From: Prochlorococcus sp. AG-347-K19
GTDB lineage: Bacteria; Cyanobacteriota; Cyanobacteriia; PCC-6307; Cyanobiaceae
Direction: 5' to 3'
Assembly: GCA_003281335.1 (NCBI GenBank)
Contig: QCCG01000003.1
Location: forward strand, 62,001-126,000
Length of the DNA: 64,000 nt
Shown here: piece after piece, positions 40,395-49,864 of the stretch
How the letters are laid out: the number at the start of each line of letters is the position of its first letter
Position numbering within the stretch: the first letter of the stretch is position 1
The notes under the pieces: generated by a model
The model's input: the letters and a program-made list of their open reading frames with translations, nothing else
What the model was told of the DNA's origin: nothing
Database searches by the model: none
Translations under genes and position numbers: made by a program

Positions 40395-41608
40395 CTAATT
40401 TAACTTGAGCATTCCTAATTTTACTTTTAGAGGTGAATTTATAAACATCTTACTCATCACGTAAACTAGTTTTGGAAGTGGAAGTGTATTAGTAAGAAAA
40501 CCTACCCATTCATTGGTTGATAATCTAAAGAAATTTGAGAAAAAGCTTCTTAATTTACTTTCGTCAAAACTCATCAATCTTCTTAGACCGTATTGGTAAA
40601 GTTTATGCCTTTGTGTTAACTCATAAGGCCATAGGATTTCCCAGCCTTTTGTGGCGAGTTCAAGAGAGCTTAGATTAGGTTCTTTTAAAAAAGTTGCTAA
40701 TTTTTGTGCAAGGAGTGGAGCCCTTCTTAATAAAGATCCAACCATATATCCTGATGCAGGATGAACCATACTTGCAGATCCTCCAAAACCAAGAACAAAT
40801 TGTTTTTTAAATGGGAGGGGTAAATTCATAGGAAAAAGGCAATTCTCTTCATGAAAAATTTCACTTACCTCAACACCCTTGCTATTAAGTCTTTTGTAAA
40901 GTCTTTTTTTTTTAGATTTTCTTGAGATAATGCAGGATAACTAGCCAATGAAGTTTCTTCAACAAAAAAAGTCTCGTTGCCAAGATCCATTGCATAAAGA
41001 AAGGAAGGAGATGATAACTTTTCTTCATTGTTTAAATGATTTGGACGAAAATCCATTAGAACAAATTGCTCTTTATTAACAGGTGGTGATGTAAATTTAC
41101 CTACAATTCCGTAAGCAGCTTGTTGAGCGATTTCATTTTGAACTGGTCTTTTTACAAAATTACTTCTATGACCACTTGCGTCAATAACTAATCTCGCCTT
41201 TAATTTGAGACCTGAAAAACAAATTACCTCAGATAGTTTATTTTTTTCTTTAATGTCTTTGGCTGTTTCATTCAACCATTCAATCCCTTTACATTTTTTT
41301 AAAAGCTCATTTTGAAAGGCTTCTTGATTTATTAAACCATAATCATAGTTGTGTTTTGTCGGAGTATCCCCTTTTTTATTTTCCCCATCTCCAAAAAAAC
41401 TAACTGTTTCACACCACCTATGAGATAACAAAGACTCTAATCCTAATTCTTCTAATTCAGATGCCCAAATACCATAGGTATTCTCCCATTTTTCATTTGG
41501 AGATTTTGTTGATATTCCCTTAATAATTAGATCCTGCTTGGCTAATTCTGAAGCTAAACATAATGCTGCAGGACCTGAACCTAAAATTAAAATATCAAGT
41601 ATTTCCAT
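40395..41608 (-). CDS. crtL: lycopene beta-cyclase, frameshifted at a poly-A tract
   Basis: The N-terminal ORF (41608 down to 40865, 247 residues) starts MEILDILILGSGPAALCLASEL, an FAD-binding Rossmann loop. It then has the carotenoid-cyclase NTYGIW and LVIDASGHRS blocks. The C-terminal ORF (to 40395) carries FGGSASMVHPASGYMVGSLLRRAP, the second cyclase signature. In the third frame the segment LYKRLNSKGVEVSEIFHEE bridges them, so one base missing (or two extra) in an A10 tract at 40904-40913 splits one 404-residue gene. Both halves are well conserved with no other lesion. It uses lycopene to make beta-carotene, the precursor of zeaxanthin. It lies 24 bases downstream of gyrA on the same strand. 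Confidence 0.88.
40904..40913 (-). other. A10 homopolymer (T10 on + strand) at the frame break of crtL
   Basis: On the coding strand the tract reads CT followed by ten A, then GAC. The encoded text stops making cyclase sense immediately after LKKKD. Adding one A gives LKKKRLYKRL, which continues into the conserved second half. Such a long A run is a known hotspot for both sequencing error and RNA polymerase slippage. Confidence 0.8.
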
Positions 41609-41632
41609 ATTGTTTAGCTAACCATAAGGCTT

Positions 41633-44230
41633 TTAATTTTGTTCAACTGAGCTAGGTTGGTCTTTTCCCTCTATTTGTTCATGAGGTACCAATACCACTT
41701 CAGATAAATGATCACCGTCATCTAATCTTTGTAATTTTACTCCTGTAGCGGCCCTAGATTGCTGAGAGATTTTATCTGCGTTTGTTCTTACTATTACTCC
41801 TTTTTCGGTCACTAGTAGTAATTCTTCTCCCTCGCCAAGGACCTTTAAACAAACTAGCTGATCATCTTTAATTCTAAATTTTATTGCTCTCAAACCCATA
41901 CCAGCTCTTTTTTGTAATCTAAACTGAGCTACAGGTACTCTCTTCCCAAGTCCAAATGAACTGGCTATTAATACCCATGGACCATCTGAAAAGTTTTCCT
42001 CAACATTATCATCAAGATCTTCTGTGAGATCCTCAATTTTAGCCAATTGATCAACCAAGTTAGATGTTAAAACATCCATAGAAACTAGATTGTCTCCTTC
42101 TCTCAAGTTCATTGATTTAACCCCTCTTGCCGTCCTGCCAAGTGGCCTTAATTCATTAAAATTTAATCTGAAATGAATTGCCATTCCTGTTCTTGACCCA
42201 ATCAAAACACTATCGCCTTCTTTTGATAATCTAACCCAAGTCAAAGCGTCTCCATCCTCGAGATTTATAGCTATTAATCCATTTGATCTGATTTTTGAGA
42301 AAGCAGAAAGTGAAGTTCTTTTTATAAATCCAGCCTTCGTTAGCATCAATAGATAATAATCGTTATCAAAAGAATCTACTGCGACAAGTGAAGTTATCTT
42401 TTCTTCTCTTGGTATTGGTAGAAGTTGAACAGATGGTGTACCTTTGGCTGTTCTGCTACTCATGGGAACTCTATATGCTGGAAGAGCATAAGATACTCCT
42501 CTATCACTAAACAGCAAAAGAGTATCATGATCGTTACAGCTTATAAATAATTTCACTTCATCGTCTTCTTGTGTTTTTGTTCCAGCTTTACCTCTTGACC
42601 CACGACTTGTAGATTCGAATTCATTAACAGGCATTCTTTTTAAATAACCTGCTTCAGTTAATAAAACCACTGATCTGTCATTAGCGATAAGATCAATATC
42701 ATCTAGACCACCGCCTAAATCAAGTATTTCTGTTTTTCTTGGAGAGGAAAATCTCTCATCGATTTTATTAAGTTCTTCAAGAATAATTTCAAAAATTCTT
42801 TCTTTACTATTCAATATTTGCTGATATACGTTAATTTTTCTGGTTAATTCATCATGTTCCCCTTTAATTTTATCTGCTTCTAGGGCTGTTAATCTTCTTA
42901 ATTGCATTTGTAAGATTGCTTCTGCCTGTGTGGAAGATAACTCATGATCAGTTTGTAATTTTTCTCTTGCTGAAACTGTGTCTTTTGCTGATCTTATTAG
43001 ATTGATAATTTCATCCATAGCCCCCAATGCTAATAAAAGACCTTTTACGATATGATCTCTTTCTTCCGCCTTTTTTAATAAAAATCCTGTTCTTCGCCTT
43101 ATTGTCTCCACTCTGAAGTCTAAAAAAACATCTAACATTTTTCTTAGTGAAAGTGTTGTAGGCTCCCCTTTCACTAGAGCTAGAATATTTGCACTAAAAT
43201 TATTTTGAAGTGGCGTTAACTTAAACAAATTATTTAGAACTACTTGTGGGTAGGCATCTCTTTTTAGTTCAATAACAATTCTCATTCCATCTCGATCACT
43301 TTCATCTCTAATATCAGAAATACCTTCTAATTTTTTTTCATTAACCAAGTCTGCAATTCTCTCGATCAATGCAGCTTTATTAGTTTGAAACGGAAGCTCT
43401 GTAATTATTACTGCATCTTTCTCTGCCCTACCAGTAGATTTAATTTGCTCAATATTTGCTACACCTCTCATAGTTATTGAACCCCTTCCTGTCTTGAAAG
43501 TTTCTCTTATACCATCTCTGCCTAATATTTGACCACCAGTGGGAAAATCAGGGCCCTTTATTATTTCAAAAAGTTCTCTATCTTCAATTGAAGGATTTTT
43601 AATTATTAATTTAAGACCATTTATTAATTCTCCTAAGTTATGAGGTGGAATATTAGTTGCCATTCCTACTGCTATTCCAGATGATCCATTAAGAAGTAGT
43701 TGAGGGATTCTGGCCGGTAAAACTGTTGGCTCCTGTTGAGAACCGTCAAAATTATCGGCGAAATCAACAGTTTCAGATTCAATATCCTCTAGCAAACTTT
43801 CATCTGTAAGAGACTGTAAACGAGATTCTGTATATCTCATTGCTGCTGGGGGGTCGTTATCTACAGAGCCAAAGTTTCCATGACCATCTATTAATGGCAT
43901 CCTCATAGAGAAATCCTGAGCCATTCTGACCAAAGCATCATAAACAGCTGTATCTCCATGCGGGTGGTATTTACCAAGTACTTCTCCAACAACCCTTGCA
44001 CATTTTCTGTATGGTCTACCGCTAGTCAAACCAAGTTCATACATTGCATAAAGAATTCTTCTATGAACAGGTTTTAATCCATCCCTGGCATCTGGAAGAG
44101 CACGACCAACGATAACGCTCATTGCATACTCTAAATAAGAGCGAGACATCTCATTTCTTAAGTCAGTCTGAATAATTCGATCATTATCTTCGCTTAATCC
44201 TGAGTTATCGGAACCTAAAATATCAGACAT
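41633..44230 (-). CDS. gyrA: DNA gyrase/topoisomerase IV subunit A
   Basis: This subunit cleaves and reseals DNA; with GyrB it introduces negative supercoils. The 865-residue protein has the catalytic Tyr133 in [10 protein letters not shown], the [19 protein letters not shown] block and YHPHGD before it. A C-terminal pinwheel of repeated beta segments follows (about residues 530-830). A GyrA-box-like [11 protein letters not shown] is visible near residue 546, which supports gyrase over ParC. It is divergent from guaB across a 179-base gap (44231-44409). Confidence 0.92.
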   Translation of the reverse strand: MSDILGSDNSGLSEDNDRIIQTDLRNEMSRSYLEYAMSVIVGRALPDARDGLKPVHRRILYAMYELGLTSGRPYRKCARVVGEVLGKYHPHGDTAVYDALVRMAQDFSMRMPLIDGHGNFGSVDNDPPAAMRYTESRLQSLTDESLLEDIESETVDFADNFDGSQQEPTVLPARIPQLLLNGSSGIAVGMATNIPPHNLGELINGLKLIIKNPSIEDRELFEIIKGPDFPTGGQILGRDGIRETFKTGRGSITMRGVANIEQIKSTGRAEKDAVIITELPFQTNKAALIERIADLVNEKKLEGISDIRDESDRDGMRIVIELKRDAYPQVVLNNLFKLTPLQNNFSANILALVKGEPTTLSLRKMLDVFLDFRVETIRRRTGFLLKKAEERDHIVKGLLLALGAMDEIINLIRSAKDTVSAREKLQTDHELSSTQAEAILQMQLRRLTALEADKIKGEHDELTRKINVYQQILNSKERIFEIILEELNKIDERFSSPRKTEILDLGGGLDDIDLIANDRSVVLLTEAGYLKRMPVNEFESTSRGSRGKAGTKTQEDDEVKLFISCNDHDTLLLFSDRGVSYALPAYRVPMSSRTAKGTPSVQLLPIPREEKITSLVAVDSFDNDYYLLMLTKAGFIKRTSLSAFSKIRSNGLIAINLEDGDALTWVRLSKEGDSVLIGSRTGMAIHFRLNFNELRPLGRTARGVKSMNLREGDNLVSMDVLTSNLVDQLAKIEDLTEDLDDNVEENFSDGPWVLIASSFGLGKRVPVAQFRLQKRAGMGLRAIKFRIKDDQLVCLKVLGEGEELLLVTEKGVIVRTNADKISQQSRAATGVKLQRLDDGDHLSEVVLVPHEQIEGKDQPSSVEQN

Positions 44231-44409
44231 ACAAAAATCCTTTTTTTAATAATAATCGCTGATTGTCATAATGAATAAAAAAAAAGATTTATTTAATTCC
44301 CAAATACTCACATTTACACACAAATCAAAATAAATCCTTTTGTTTTTGAATAAACCTTGGCTTATTACCCCTTTAGTTGTTAATTTATTCAGAATAAGAG
44401 AAAATTACC

Positions 44410-45573
44410 GTGAATATTGAACTTGGTTTAAATAAAAAAGTCAGGCGGGCTTATGGAATCGATGAAATAGCTTTAGTCCCTGGGAGTAGAACACTTGATT
44501 ACGATTTGACTGATCCTTCTTGGTCAATAGGAGATTTCAAAAGAGAAGTTCCGATCGTTGCCAGTGCCATGGATAGTGTTGTCGATGTCAATACGGCTGT
44601 AGAGCTCACAAAATTAGGTTCTCTAGGGGTTATAAATATGGAGGGCATACAAACACGATATGAAAACCCTGATGAAATATTAAACCAAATAGCATCAGTC
44701 GGGAAAAATGATTTTGTTCCTTTAATGCAGAAAATATACAGTGAACCGGTCAAGGAGGGATTGATTGTACAAAGAATAAATGAGGTGAAAGAAAGAGGAG
44801 GTATAGCAGCTTTTAGTGGAACTCCTCAAGCTGCCATTAAGTTTAAAGAAACACTTAATAATTCCAAAATAGATTTATTTTTTCTTCAAGGAACAGTTGT
44901 TTCCACTGAACATCTTGGTATGGATGGTAAGGAAACCTTAAATATTAATGATCTCTGTCAATCTATGAATGTCCCAGTTGTAGCGGGTAATTGTGTTACT
45001 TACGAAGTTGCAAAACTTCTCATGGATGCTGGAGTTGCAGGATTGATGGTTGGAATAGGACCTGGAGCGGCATGTACATCAAGAGGAGTATTGGGAATTG
45101 GAATCCCGCAAGCAACTGCAATTGCTGATTGTAGTGCGGCAAGAAATGATTACTTTAAAGAAAGTGGTCGTTATATTCCTATTATTGGTGATGGGGGAAT
45201 TGTTACTGGTGGAGATATCTGTAAATGTTTGGCTTGTGGAGCAGATGCTGTAATGATTGGATCTCCAATAGCTAAATCCTCAAACGCTCCAGGTAAAGGA
45301 TTTCACTGGGGCATGGCTACTCCAAGTCCAGTATTGCCAAGGGGCACAAGAATTGAAGTTGGTTCTACAGGATCCTTAGAAAGAATAATTAAAGGACCTG
45401 CCTTACTTGATGATGGGACACACAACTTATTAGGAGCCATAAGAACCTCAATGAGTACTCTTGGGGCAAAAAGTATTAAAGAAATGCAAGAAGTTGAAAT
45501 AGTTATCGCACCATCGCTTCTTACAGAAGGTAAGGTTTATCAAAAAGCTCAGCAGCTTGGGATGGGTAAGTAG
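44410..45573 (+). CDS. guaB: GuaB3-family IMP dehydrogenase-like protein
   Basis: The family converts IMP to XMP, the rate-limiting step to GTP. The 387-residue protein lacks the two CBS domains that sit inside the barrel of classical IMPDH, as in the GuaB3 subgroup of cyanobacteria and actinobacteria. The catalytic cysteine is C222 in GPGAAC-TSRGVLGIG, and IIGDGGIVTGGDICKCLACGADAVMIGSP is the phosphate-binding region. The start is GTG at 44410. Downstream is the small RNA Yfr1 and then trxA, the conserved order in marine picocyanobacteria. Confidence 0.93.
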   Translation: MNIELGLNKKVRRAYGIDEIALVPGSRTLDYDLTDPSWSIGDFKREVPIVASAMDSVVDVNTAVELTKLGSLGVINMEGIQTRYENPDEILNQIASVGKNDFVPLMQKIYSEPVKEGLIVQRINEVKERGGIAAFSGTPQAAIKFKETLNNSKIDLFFLQGTVVSTEHLGMDGKETLNINDLCQSMNVPVVAGNCVTYEVAKLLMDAGVAGLMVGIGPGAACTSRGVLGIGIPQATAIADCSAARNDYFKESGRYIPIIGDGGIVTGGDICKCLACGADAVMIGSPIAKSSNAPGKGFHWGMATPSPVLPRGTRIEVGSTGSLERIIKGPALLDDGTHNLLGAIRTSMSTLGAKSIKEMQEVEIVIAPSLLTEGKVYQKAQQLGMGK

Positions 45574-45619
45574 TTTACTTAGAGCAAAATTATAAATCCT
45601 TAGTGAATTAAGTATTAAT

Positions 45620-45649
45620 TTGAAAAATTTTCTAATTAGGAGTTATTAT
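45620..45649 (+). promoter_or_regulatory. promoter of Yfr1
   Basis: TTGAAA (45620-45625) and TATTAT (45644-45649) are separated by 18 bases. The -10 ends 8 bases before the first G of the Yfr1 5' hairpin at 45658. Both elements match sigma-70 consensus well for this AT-rich genome. Confidence 0.6.
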
Positions 45650-45657
45650 GAAATGAT

Positions 45658-45712
45658 GGGGGAAACCCCATACTCCTCACACACTAAATCGCCCGATTAA
45701 TCGGGCTTTTTT
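45658..45712 (+). ncRNA. yfr1: small regulatory RNA Yfr1
   Basis: A 55-base RNA is recognised by three parts. A short 5' hairpin of GGGG-GAAA-CCCC type is followed by the single-stranded ultraconserved core ACTCCTCACAC at 45672-45682. A GC-rich terminator hairpin comes last (GCCCGA-TTAA-TCGGGC at 45691-45706, then six T). Yfr1 is a trans-acting regulator known to pair with porin mRNAs through the core. It sits between guaB and trxA, its usual place in marine picocyanobacteria. Confidence 0.93.
45691..45712 (+). terminator. intrinsic terminator of Yfr1
   Basis: A six-base perfect stem GCCCGA/TCGGGC with loop TTAA is followed by T6 (45707-45712). It is the only classic GC-rich hairpin plus T-run that I find by eye in the window. 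Confidence 0.9.
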
Positions 45713-45803
45713 AGATATTTTGTTACTTATATTATTTAATCTGTAATGAAATCATCACTTAAAAGAATTGCCTGCTAAATTTTCAAAAAGGAATACTTAA
45801 ATT

Positions 45804-46127
45804 ATGTCATCAGCTCCAGCCGTAACTGATTCTTCATTTGACAAGGATGTACTGCAAAGTGATCTACCAGTATTGGTTGATTTTTGGGCACCATGGTGCG
45901 GTCCATGTAGGATGGTCGCTCCGGTTGTAGAAGAAATCTCAAAAGACTTTGAAGGGAAAATTAAAGTTTTTAAATTAAACACAGATGAAAATCCAAATGT
46001 AGCCAGTCAATACGGAATAAGAAGTATTCCTACATTAATGATCTTTAAAGGAGGTCAAAAGGTTGATACCGTTGTTGGTGCTGTGCCAAAAGCAACTCTT
46101 TCGAGCACTTTAACTAAGCATTTATAA
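45804..46127 (+). CDS. trxA: thioredoxin
   Basis: The 107-residue protein is a complete thioredoxin with the active site W31-C32-G-P-C35-R. The cis-Pro segment [14 protein letters not shown] follows near residue 75. It reduces disulfides in Calvin-cycle and other enzymes using electrons from ferredoxin-thioredoxin or NADPH-thioredoxin reductase. It starts 92 bases after the Yfr1 terminator, so it is likely to have its own promoter. It is followed after 11 bases by hisH. Confidence 0.96.
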   Translation: MSSAPAVTDSSFDKDVLQSDLPVLVDFWAPWCGPCRMVAPVVEEISKDFEGKIKVFKLNTDENPNVASQYGIRSIPTLMIFKGGQKVDTVVGAVPKATLSSTLTKHL

Positions 46128-46138
46128 CTTTAAAAGCT

Positions 46139-46756
46139 TTGCATAAAATTGGACTAATAGACTATGGAATGGGTAATATTCATTCTGTAACAAAATCTCT
46201 AGAAAGTCTTGGAGAAGAAATAATATTAATTAAAAACTTTAATGATTCAAAGCTTTGTAAGGCAATAATACTTCCTGGTGTTGGAGCATTTGATCCAGCG
46301 ATGAATAATCTCATAAATACTGATTTGGTTACTGATCTGAAAAATTGGATTAAAAGTGGTAAGTCCTTTTTTGGGATATGTTTAGGTCTTCAACTCCTTT
46401 TTGAATCTAGTGATGAAGGAAAAGTTCAAGGGCTGGGGATTTTAAAAGGAAAAATAAAAAAAATACCCAATATTGTTAACCAAAGAATTCCACACATGGG
46501 TTGGTGCCAACTTTTACCTACAAAAAAAAATACTTTATTTGGGATTGAAGAATTAAATAATTGGGTCTATTTTGTACATTCCTATCATGCGATCCCAGAT
46601 GACTTAAATATTATTACAGCTCAGGTTGATTATGGTTCTGAAAAATTAACTGCAATGATTGAGAATGATAATTTATTGGCCTGTCAATTTCATCCGGAAA
46701 AATCTGGAAAAACCGGTGAAAAAATTTTGAGAAGATGGCTGAGTAATATTCAATGA
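46139..46756 (+). CDS. hisH: imidazole glycerol phosphate synthase glutaminase subunit
   Basis: HisH hydrolyses glutamine and passes ammonia to HisF in histidine synthesis. The 205-residue class I amidotransferase has IDYGMGNIHSV at the N-terminus and the nucleophile Cys81 in FFGIC-LGLQLLFESS. QFHPEKSG, with His and Glu of the triad, lies near the C-terminus. The start is TTG at 46139, 11 bases after the trxA stop. The first Met-like alternatives would cut the glycine strand, so TTG is preferred. Confidence 0.94.
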   Translation: MHKIGLIDYGMGNIHSVTKSLESLGEEIILIKNFNDSKLCKAIILPGVGAFDPAMNNLINTDLVTDLKNWIKSGKSFFGICLGLQLLFESSDEGKVQGLGILKGKIKKIPNIVNQRIPHMGWCQLLPTKKNTLFGIEELNNWVYFVHSYHAIPDDLNIITAQVDYGSEKLTAMIENDNLLACQFHPEKSGKTGEKILRRWLSNIQ

Positions 46757-46769
46757 CAGATGCTTAGGG

Positions 46770-47369
46770 ATGAAGACTAACTTAAGATTAATAGGCGGTA
46801 AAAAACTTCAAAGTCCTAATAATTCTTATACAAGACCTACAACTTTGAGAGTGAGAGAGGCCATTTTTAATATATTGAACAATAGAGTTGAAAATAGTAA
46901 CTGGTTAGATTTATTTAGTGGAACAGGGGCAATATCTTGTGAAGCATATAATCACGGGGCAAGCAAAATAATTGCAATTGAAAAAAACAAAACCAACTCA
47001 CAAATTTGCTTAGAAAATTTACTCTCGTTGGAGAATATAGAAAACAGGAGAAATGATATCGACGTTATTTGTAAAGACGTTTTGAAATGGACAAAACCAA
47101 ATTATGAGAGAAACTTATTATCTAGAAATATGGATTTAAACAAATTAAAATTTGATTTTGTTTATCTAGATCCTCCCTATGATGTGGATTTCTATGAATT
47201 AGTTTTAGATCAATTATTCAATTGTGATTTTTTAAAAAAAGATTCCACAGTTATTTGTGAACATTCTCCAAACCTATTTATTAAAAAAAGTACTTTGTGG
47301 GAAACTATAGATGTAAGAAATTATGGGCAGTCAAGATTAACATTTTTAATCAATGTCCAGCATCCCTGA
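46770..47369 (+). CDS. rsmD: 16S rRNA (guanine966-N2)-methyltransferase RsmD
   Basis: RsmD methylates G966 of 16S rRNA. The 199-residue class I methyltransferase opens with [12 protein letters not shown] and has [12 protein letters not shown]. The SAM-binding loop [14 protein letters not shown] lies near residue 50, and the amino-methylase motif YLDPPYD (DPPY) near 128. The gene follows hisH by 13 bases. Its last 24 bases overlap the 3' end of petG on the other strand (47346-47369). Confidence 0.93.
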   Translation: MKTNLRLIGGKKLQSPNNSYTRPTTLRVREAIFNILNNRVENSNWLDLFSGTGAISCEAYNHGASKIIAIEKNKTNSQICLENLLSLENIENRRNDIDVICKDVLKWTKPNYERNLLSRNMDLNKLKFDFVYLDPPYDVDFYELVLDQLFNCDFLKKDSTVICEHSPNLFIKKSTLWETIDVRNYGQSRLTFLINVQHP

Positions 47370-47465
47370 TCCTCTTCTGTATTGATTCCATGCACTTACG
47401 AATAATCCAAGAAGAGTTATTGGAACTAAACCTAAAACAATTCCACATAGAAGAGGCTCGATCAT
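47346..47465 (-). CDS. petG: cytochrome b6-f complex subunit PetG
   Basis: PetG is a single-helix subunit needed for b6-f complex stability. Reading from the ATG at 47465-47463, the frame gives a 39-residue protein that starts [19 protein letters not shown]. It continues [20 protein letters not shown] before TAA at 47348-47346. The helix spans about residues 4-26 and the basic YRR end faces the stroma, as in other cyanobacterial PetG proteins. It is too short for automatic calls. It overlaps the 3' end of rsmD tail-to-tail by 24 bases and is divergent from cytM across 54 bases. Confidence 0.95.
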   Translation of the reverse strand: MIEPLLCGIVLGLVPITLLGLFVSAWNQYRRGSGMLDID

Positions 47466-47519
47466 TTTTTGCTTTTTTTAAAATTCTCATTCACAATTGT
47501 TACATAGAGACTATTTTTT

Positions 47520-47906
47520 GTGTCAACATCTTCATCAACTGCAGTAGAACGAGACTTTAAAAGAGAAATCTTAAAAATCGTTTTTATTGTATTTGTAGTT
47601 TTAGTGATTTGTTTTTCAATATTTTTCGTAAAACATCAAGAAAATAACGAATATATTATTGAAACTCTTGAGCTTAATGGCTCTGCTGAGAAAGGAGATG
47701 CTCTTTTTAAGATAAATTGTGTTGGATGTCATGGAATTACAGCAAGAGGATTAGTGGGGCCAGACTTACACTCAGTAACTCAACGATTGAATGATAAAGA
47801 GATAATAAAACAAGTTACTGGAGGCCTAACTCCCCCAATGCCAAGTTTTGAAATTGATCCTGTAAATATGTCTAATTTATTAAAGTATCTTCATAGCCTT
47901 GAATGA
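47520..47906 (+). CDS. cytM: membrane-anchored cytochrome c, CytM-like
   Basis: The 128-residue protein has an N-terminal transmembrane helix (residues 17-37) and a lumenal or periplasmic mono-heme domain. The heme site is C67-VG-C70-H71 and the likely sixth ligand is Met107 in PPMPSF. This matches cytochrome cM, which is linked to respiratory and photosynthetic electron balance under stress in cyanobacteria. The start is GTG at 47520. It is close to petG, and the intergenic 47466-47519 stretch must serve both. Its stop overlaps the ATG of the next gene (47903). Confidence 0.85.
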   Translation: MSTSSSTAVERDFKREILKIVFIVFVVLVICFSIFFVKHQENNEYIIETLELNGSAEKGDALFKINCVGCHGITARGLVGPDLHSVTQRLNDKEIIKQVTGGLTPPMPSFEIDPVNMSNLLKYLHSLE

Positions 47907-48652
47907 TTTTGGGAAAAAATTTTTCTAATTTAAAGGTAATATTAGTTGAACCTAATGGTCCTTTAAATGTCGGGAGCGTTGCTAGATTATGCTCCAACTT
48001 TGAAGTTGATGAATTAAGAATTGTTTCTCCGAAATGCGATATATATTCTTTAGAATCAAAAAAAATGGCCCTTAAAGGTCAAAAATTTCTTGAAAATTGT
48101 AAGATTTTTGATGATCTTCAAAAAGCAATTTTTGATTGTGACTTAGTTCTAGCATCTTGTGGAAGGATTGATGTAGATAAAGATTCATTGTTTGGAACTT
48201 CTGAAGATATATTTGATTGGACTTTATCATTTAGTAGGATACATAATTTAGCAATTATATTTGGAAGAGAAGATAGAGGTTTAACTAACGATGAATTGCT
48301 TCTGGCAAATAAAACTTTTAATATCCCAACTTCTCAAAATAATCCTTCATTAAATCTTTCTCATGCAGTTTCAATAGCTTTGTATGAATTAAATAAGTCT
48401 TCAAAAAGAAACTTTGATCAAGAAAAAAAAGTTTTTAATCTTGCATCATCAAAACAAATTCATGATTCGTTTTTGGAGATAGAGGAATTACTTTTGAAGG
48501 TTGGATATCTTTTAAAACATACTTCTAAGGTAAAAATCAGTAAATTTAAAAATTTTATTTTAAGGGCAAATACATCAATGCACGAAATAAATGTTTTAAG
48601 AGGAATTGTTCATCAAATAAACTGGTTTTTGAACAATTCAAAAAGAAACTAG
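47903..48652 (+). CDS. SpoU-family RNA methyltransferase (TrmJ-like)
   Basis: The 249-residue protein is a SPOUT-class 2'-O-methyltransferase. It has the RNA-binding start VILVEPNGPLNVGSVARL, the SAM-binding trefoil-knot block AIIFGREDRGLTNDELLLA and the IPTSQNNPSLNLSHAVSIALYE signature. These match TrmJ, which acts on tRNA position 32, better than TrmH. The C-terminal helical extension is also TrmJ-like. The ATG overlaps the cytM stop by 4 bases, so the two are translationally coupled. Confidence 0.88.
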   Translation: MILGKNFSNLKVILVEPNGPLNVGSVARLCSNFEVDELRIVSPKCDIYSLESKKMALKGQKFLENCKIFDDLQKAIFDCDLVLASCGRIDVDKDSLFGTSEDIFDWTLSFSRIHNLAIIFGREDRGLTNDELLLANKTFNIPTSQNNPSLNLSHAVSIALYELNKSSKRNFDQEKKVFNLASSKQIHDSFLEIEELLLKVGYLLKHTSKVKISKFKNFILRANTSMHEINVLRGIVHQINWFLNNSKRN

Positions 48653-48739
48653 CTACATAACTAATTTAGTTTTTATTTCTTTGTAGTTTTAATTTGAAAG
48701 GGATATTTACTAAAAACATTTTCTGAAGTAACATCTATT

Positions 48740-48755
48740 GATTATTTGATTATTT
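48740..48755 (+). repeat. 8-bp tandem repeat upstream of chlI
   Basis: GATTATTT occurs twice in tandem, ending 15 bases before the chlI GTG. It sits in the 48653-48770 gap, which is otherwise AT-rich with no clear hairpin. It could be a simple repeat or a weak regulatory site. Confidence 0.3.
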
Positions 48756-48770
48756 AAGAAAACTAAAACT

Positions 48771-49859
48771 GTGCCTACAACAAAGAAAAGAAGAGTTTTT
48801 CCCTTTACAGCTGTAATTGGTCAAGAAGAAATGAAATTGGCTCTCTTGTTAAATGTTATTGATCCAAGAATTGGAGGCGTGATGATAATGGGTGATAGAG
48901 GGACTGGAAAGTCTACTACAATCAGAGCCTTAGCTGATTTGTTGCCTGCAATCGATGTTGTTAAAGACGATCCATATAATAGTTCTCTAGTCGATCCTGA
49001 TTTACAAAGTAAAGAAGTTTTGGAAAAAATTACTCAAGGAGAAAATCTAGAGAGTATTCAAAAACAAGTACCTATGGTTGACTTGCCTTTAGGGGCTACT
49101 GAAGACAGACTTTGTGGAACCATTGATATTGAGAAGGCTTTGAGTGAGGGTGTTAAGGCATTTGAACCAGGATTATTAGCAAAAGCTAATAGGGGTTTGT
49201 TATACGTTGACGAAGTAAATTTACTTGATGATCATTTAGTTGATGTACTTCTAGATTCGGCTGCTTCCGGATGGAACACAGTTGAAAGGGAGGGGGTTTC
49301 AGTTCGACACCCAGCTAGATTTGTCCTTATTGGTTCAGGTAACCCAGAAGAAGGTGAATTAAGGCCTCAACTGTTGGACAGGTTTGGAATGAGTGTTGAG
49401 GTTAAGACAGTTAGAGATGCTGAATTAAGAGTTCAGGTTGTAGATCAAAGAACCTCTTTTGACGATAATCCTGATGAGTTTTCATTGAGCGTAGAGAAAC
49501 AACAGGATGAACTTCAACAAAAGGTCATTAAAGCACAAGAAATATTAAATTCTGTTCAAATGGACGATGACCTAAGATTGAATATTTCTGCAATCTGCGG
49601 AGAACTAGATGTTGATGGTTTACGTGGAGATATTGTTACAAATCGATCGGCAAGAGCAATTGCAGCCTTTGAGGGCAGAACTGAAGTGCAAGAAGATGAC
49701 ATAGCAAGGGTTATTTCTTGCTCTTTAAGACACAGACTAAGAAAAGATCCCTTAGAACAAGTTGATTCAGGTGAAAGAGTTATTCAAGCTTTTTGTAAAG
49801 TATTCGATTTAGATGAAAAAGAAAATCTTTCAAAATTTCAATTGTCTGCAGAAGCTTAA
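48771..49859 (+). CDS. chlI: magnesium chelatase ATPase subunit I
   Basis: ChlI is the AAA+ motor of Mg-chelatase, which inserts Mg2+ into protoporphyrin IX at the chlorophyll branch. The 362-residue protein has Walker [10 protein letters not shown] at residues 41-49. Walker B is [10 protein letters not shown], followed by the sensor-like [19 protein letters not shown]. The start is GTG at 48771, since the next Met is far into the AAA domain. ruvC begins 5 bases after its stop, which suggests one message. Two other enzymes in the window feed or use the same pigment system: crtE and tRNA-Glu. Confidence 0.96.
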   Translation: MPTTKKRRVFPFTAVIGQEEMKLALLLNVIDPRIGGVMIMGDRGTGKSTTIRALADLLPAIDVVKDDPYNSSLVDPDLQSKEVLEKITQGENLESIQKQVPMVDLPLGATEDRLCGTIDIEKALSEGVKAFEPGLLAKANRGLLYVDEVNLLDDHLVDVLLDSAASGWNTVEREGVSVRHPARFVLIGSGNPEEGELRPQLLDRFGMSVEVKTVRDAELRVQVVDQRTSFDDNPDEFSLSVEKQQDELQQKVIKAQEILNSVQMDDDLRLNISAICGELDVDGLRGDIVTNRSARAIAAFEGRTEVQEDDIARVISCSLRHRLRKDPLEQVDSGERVIQAFCKVFDLDEKENLSKFQLSAEA

Positions 49860-49864
49860 TTACA

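Noticed and set aside
47297..47560. 87-residue plus-strand ORF over petG
   Set aside because: It lies antisense to petG and out of frame with rsmD and cytM; petG on the minus strand explains the region.
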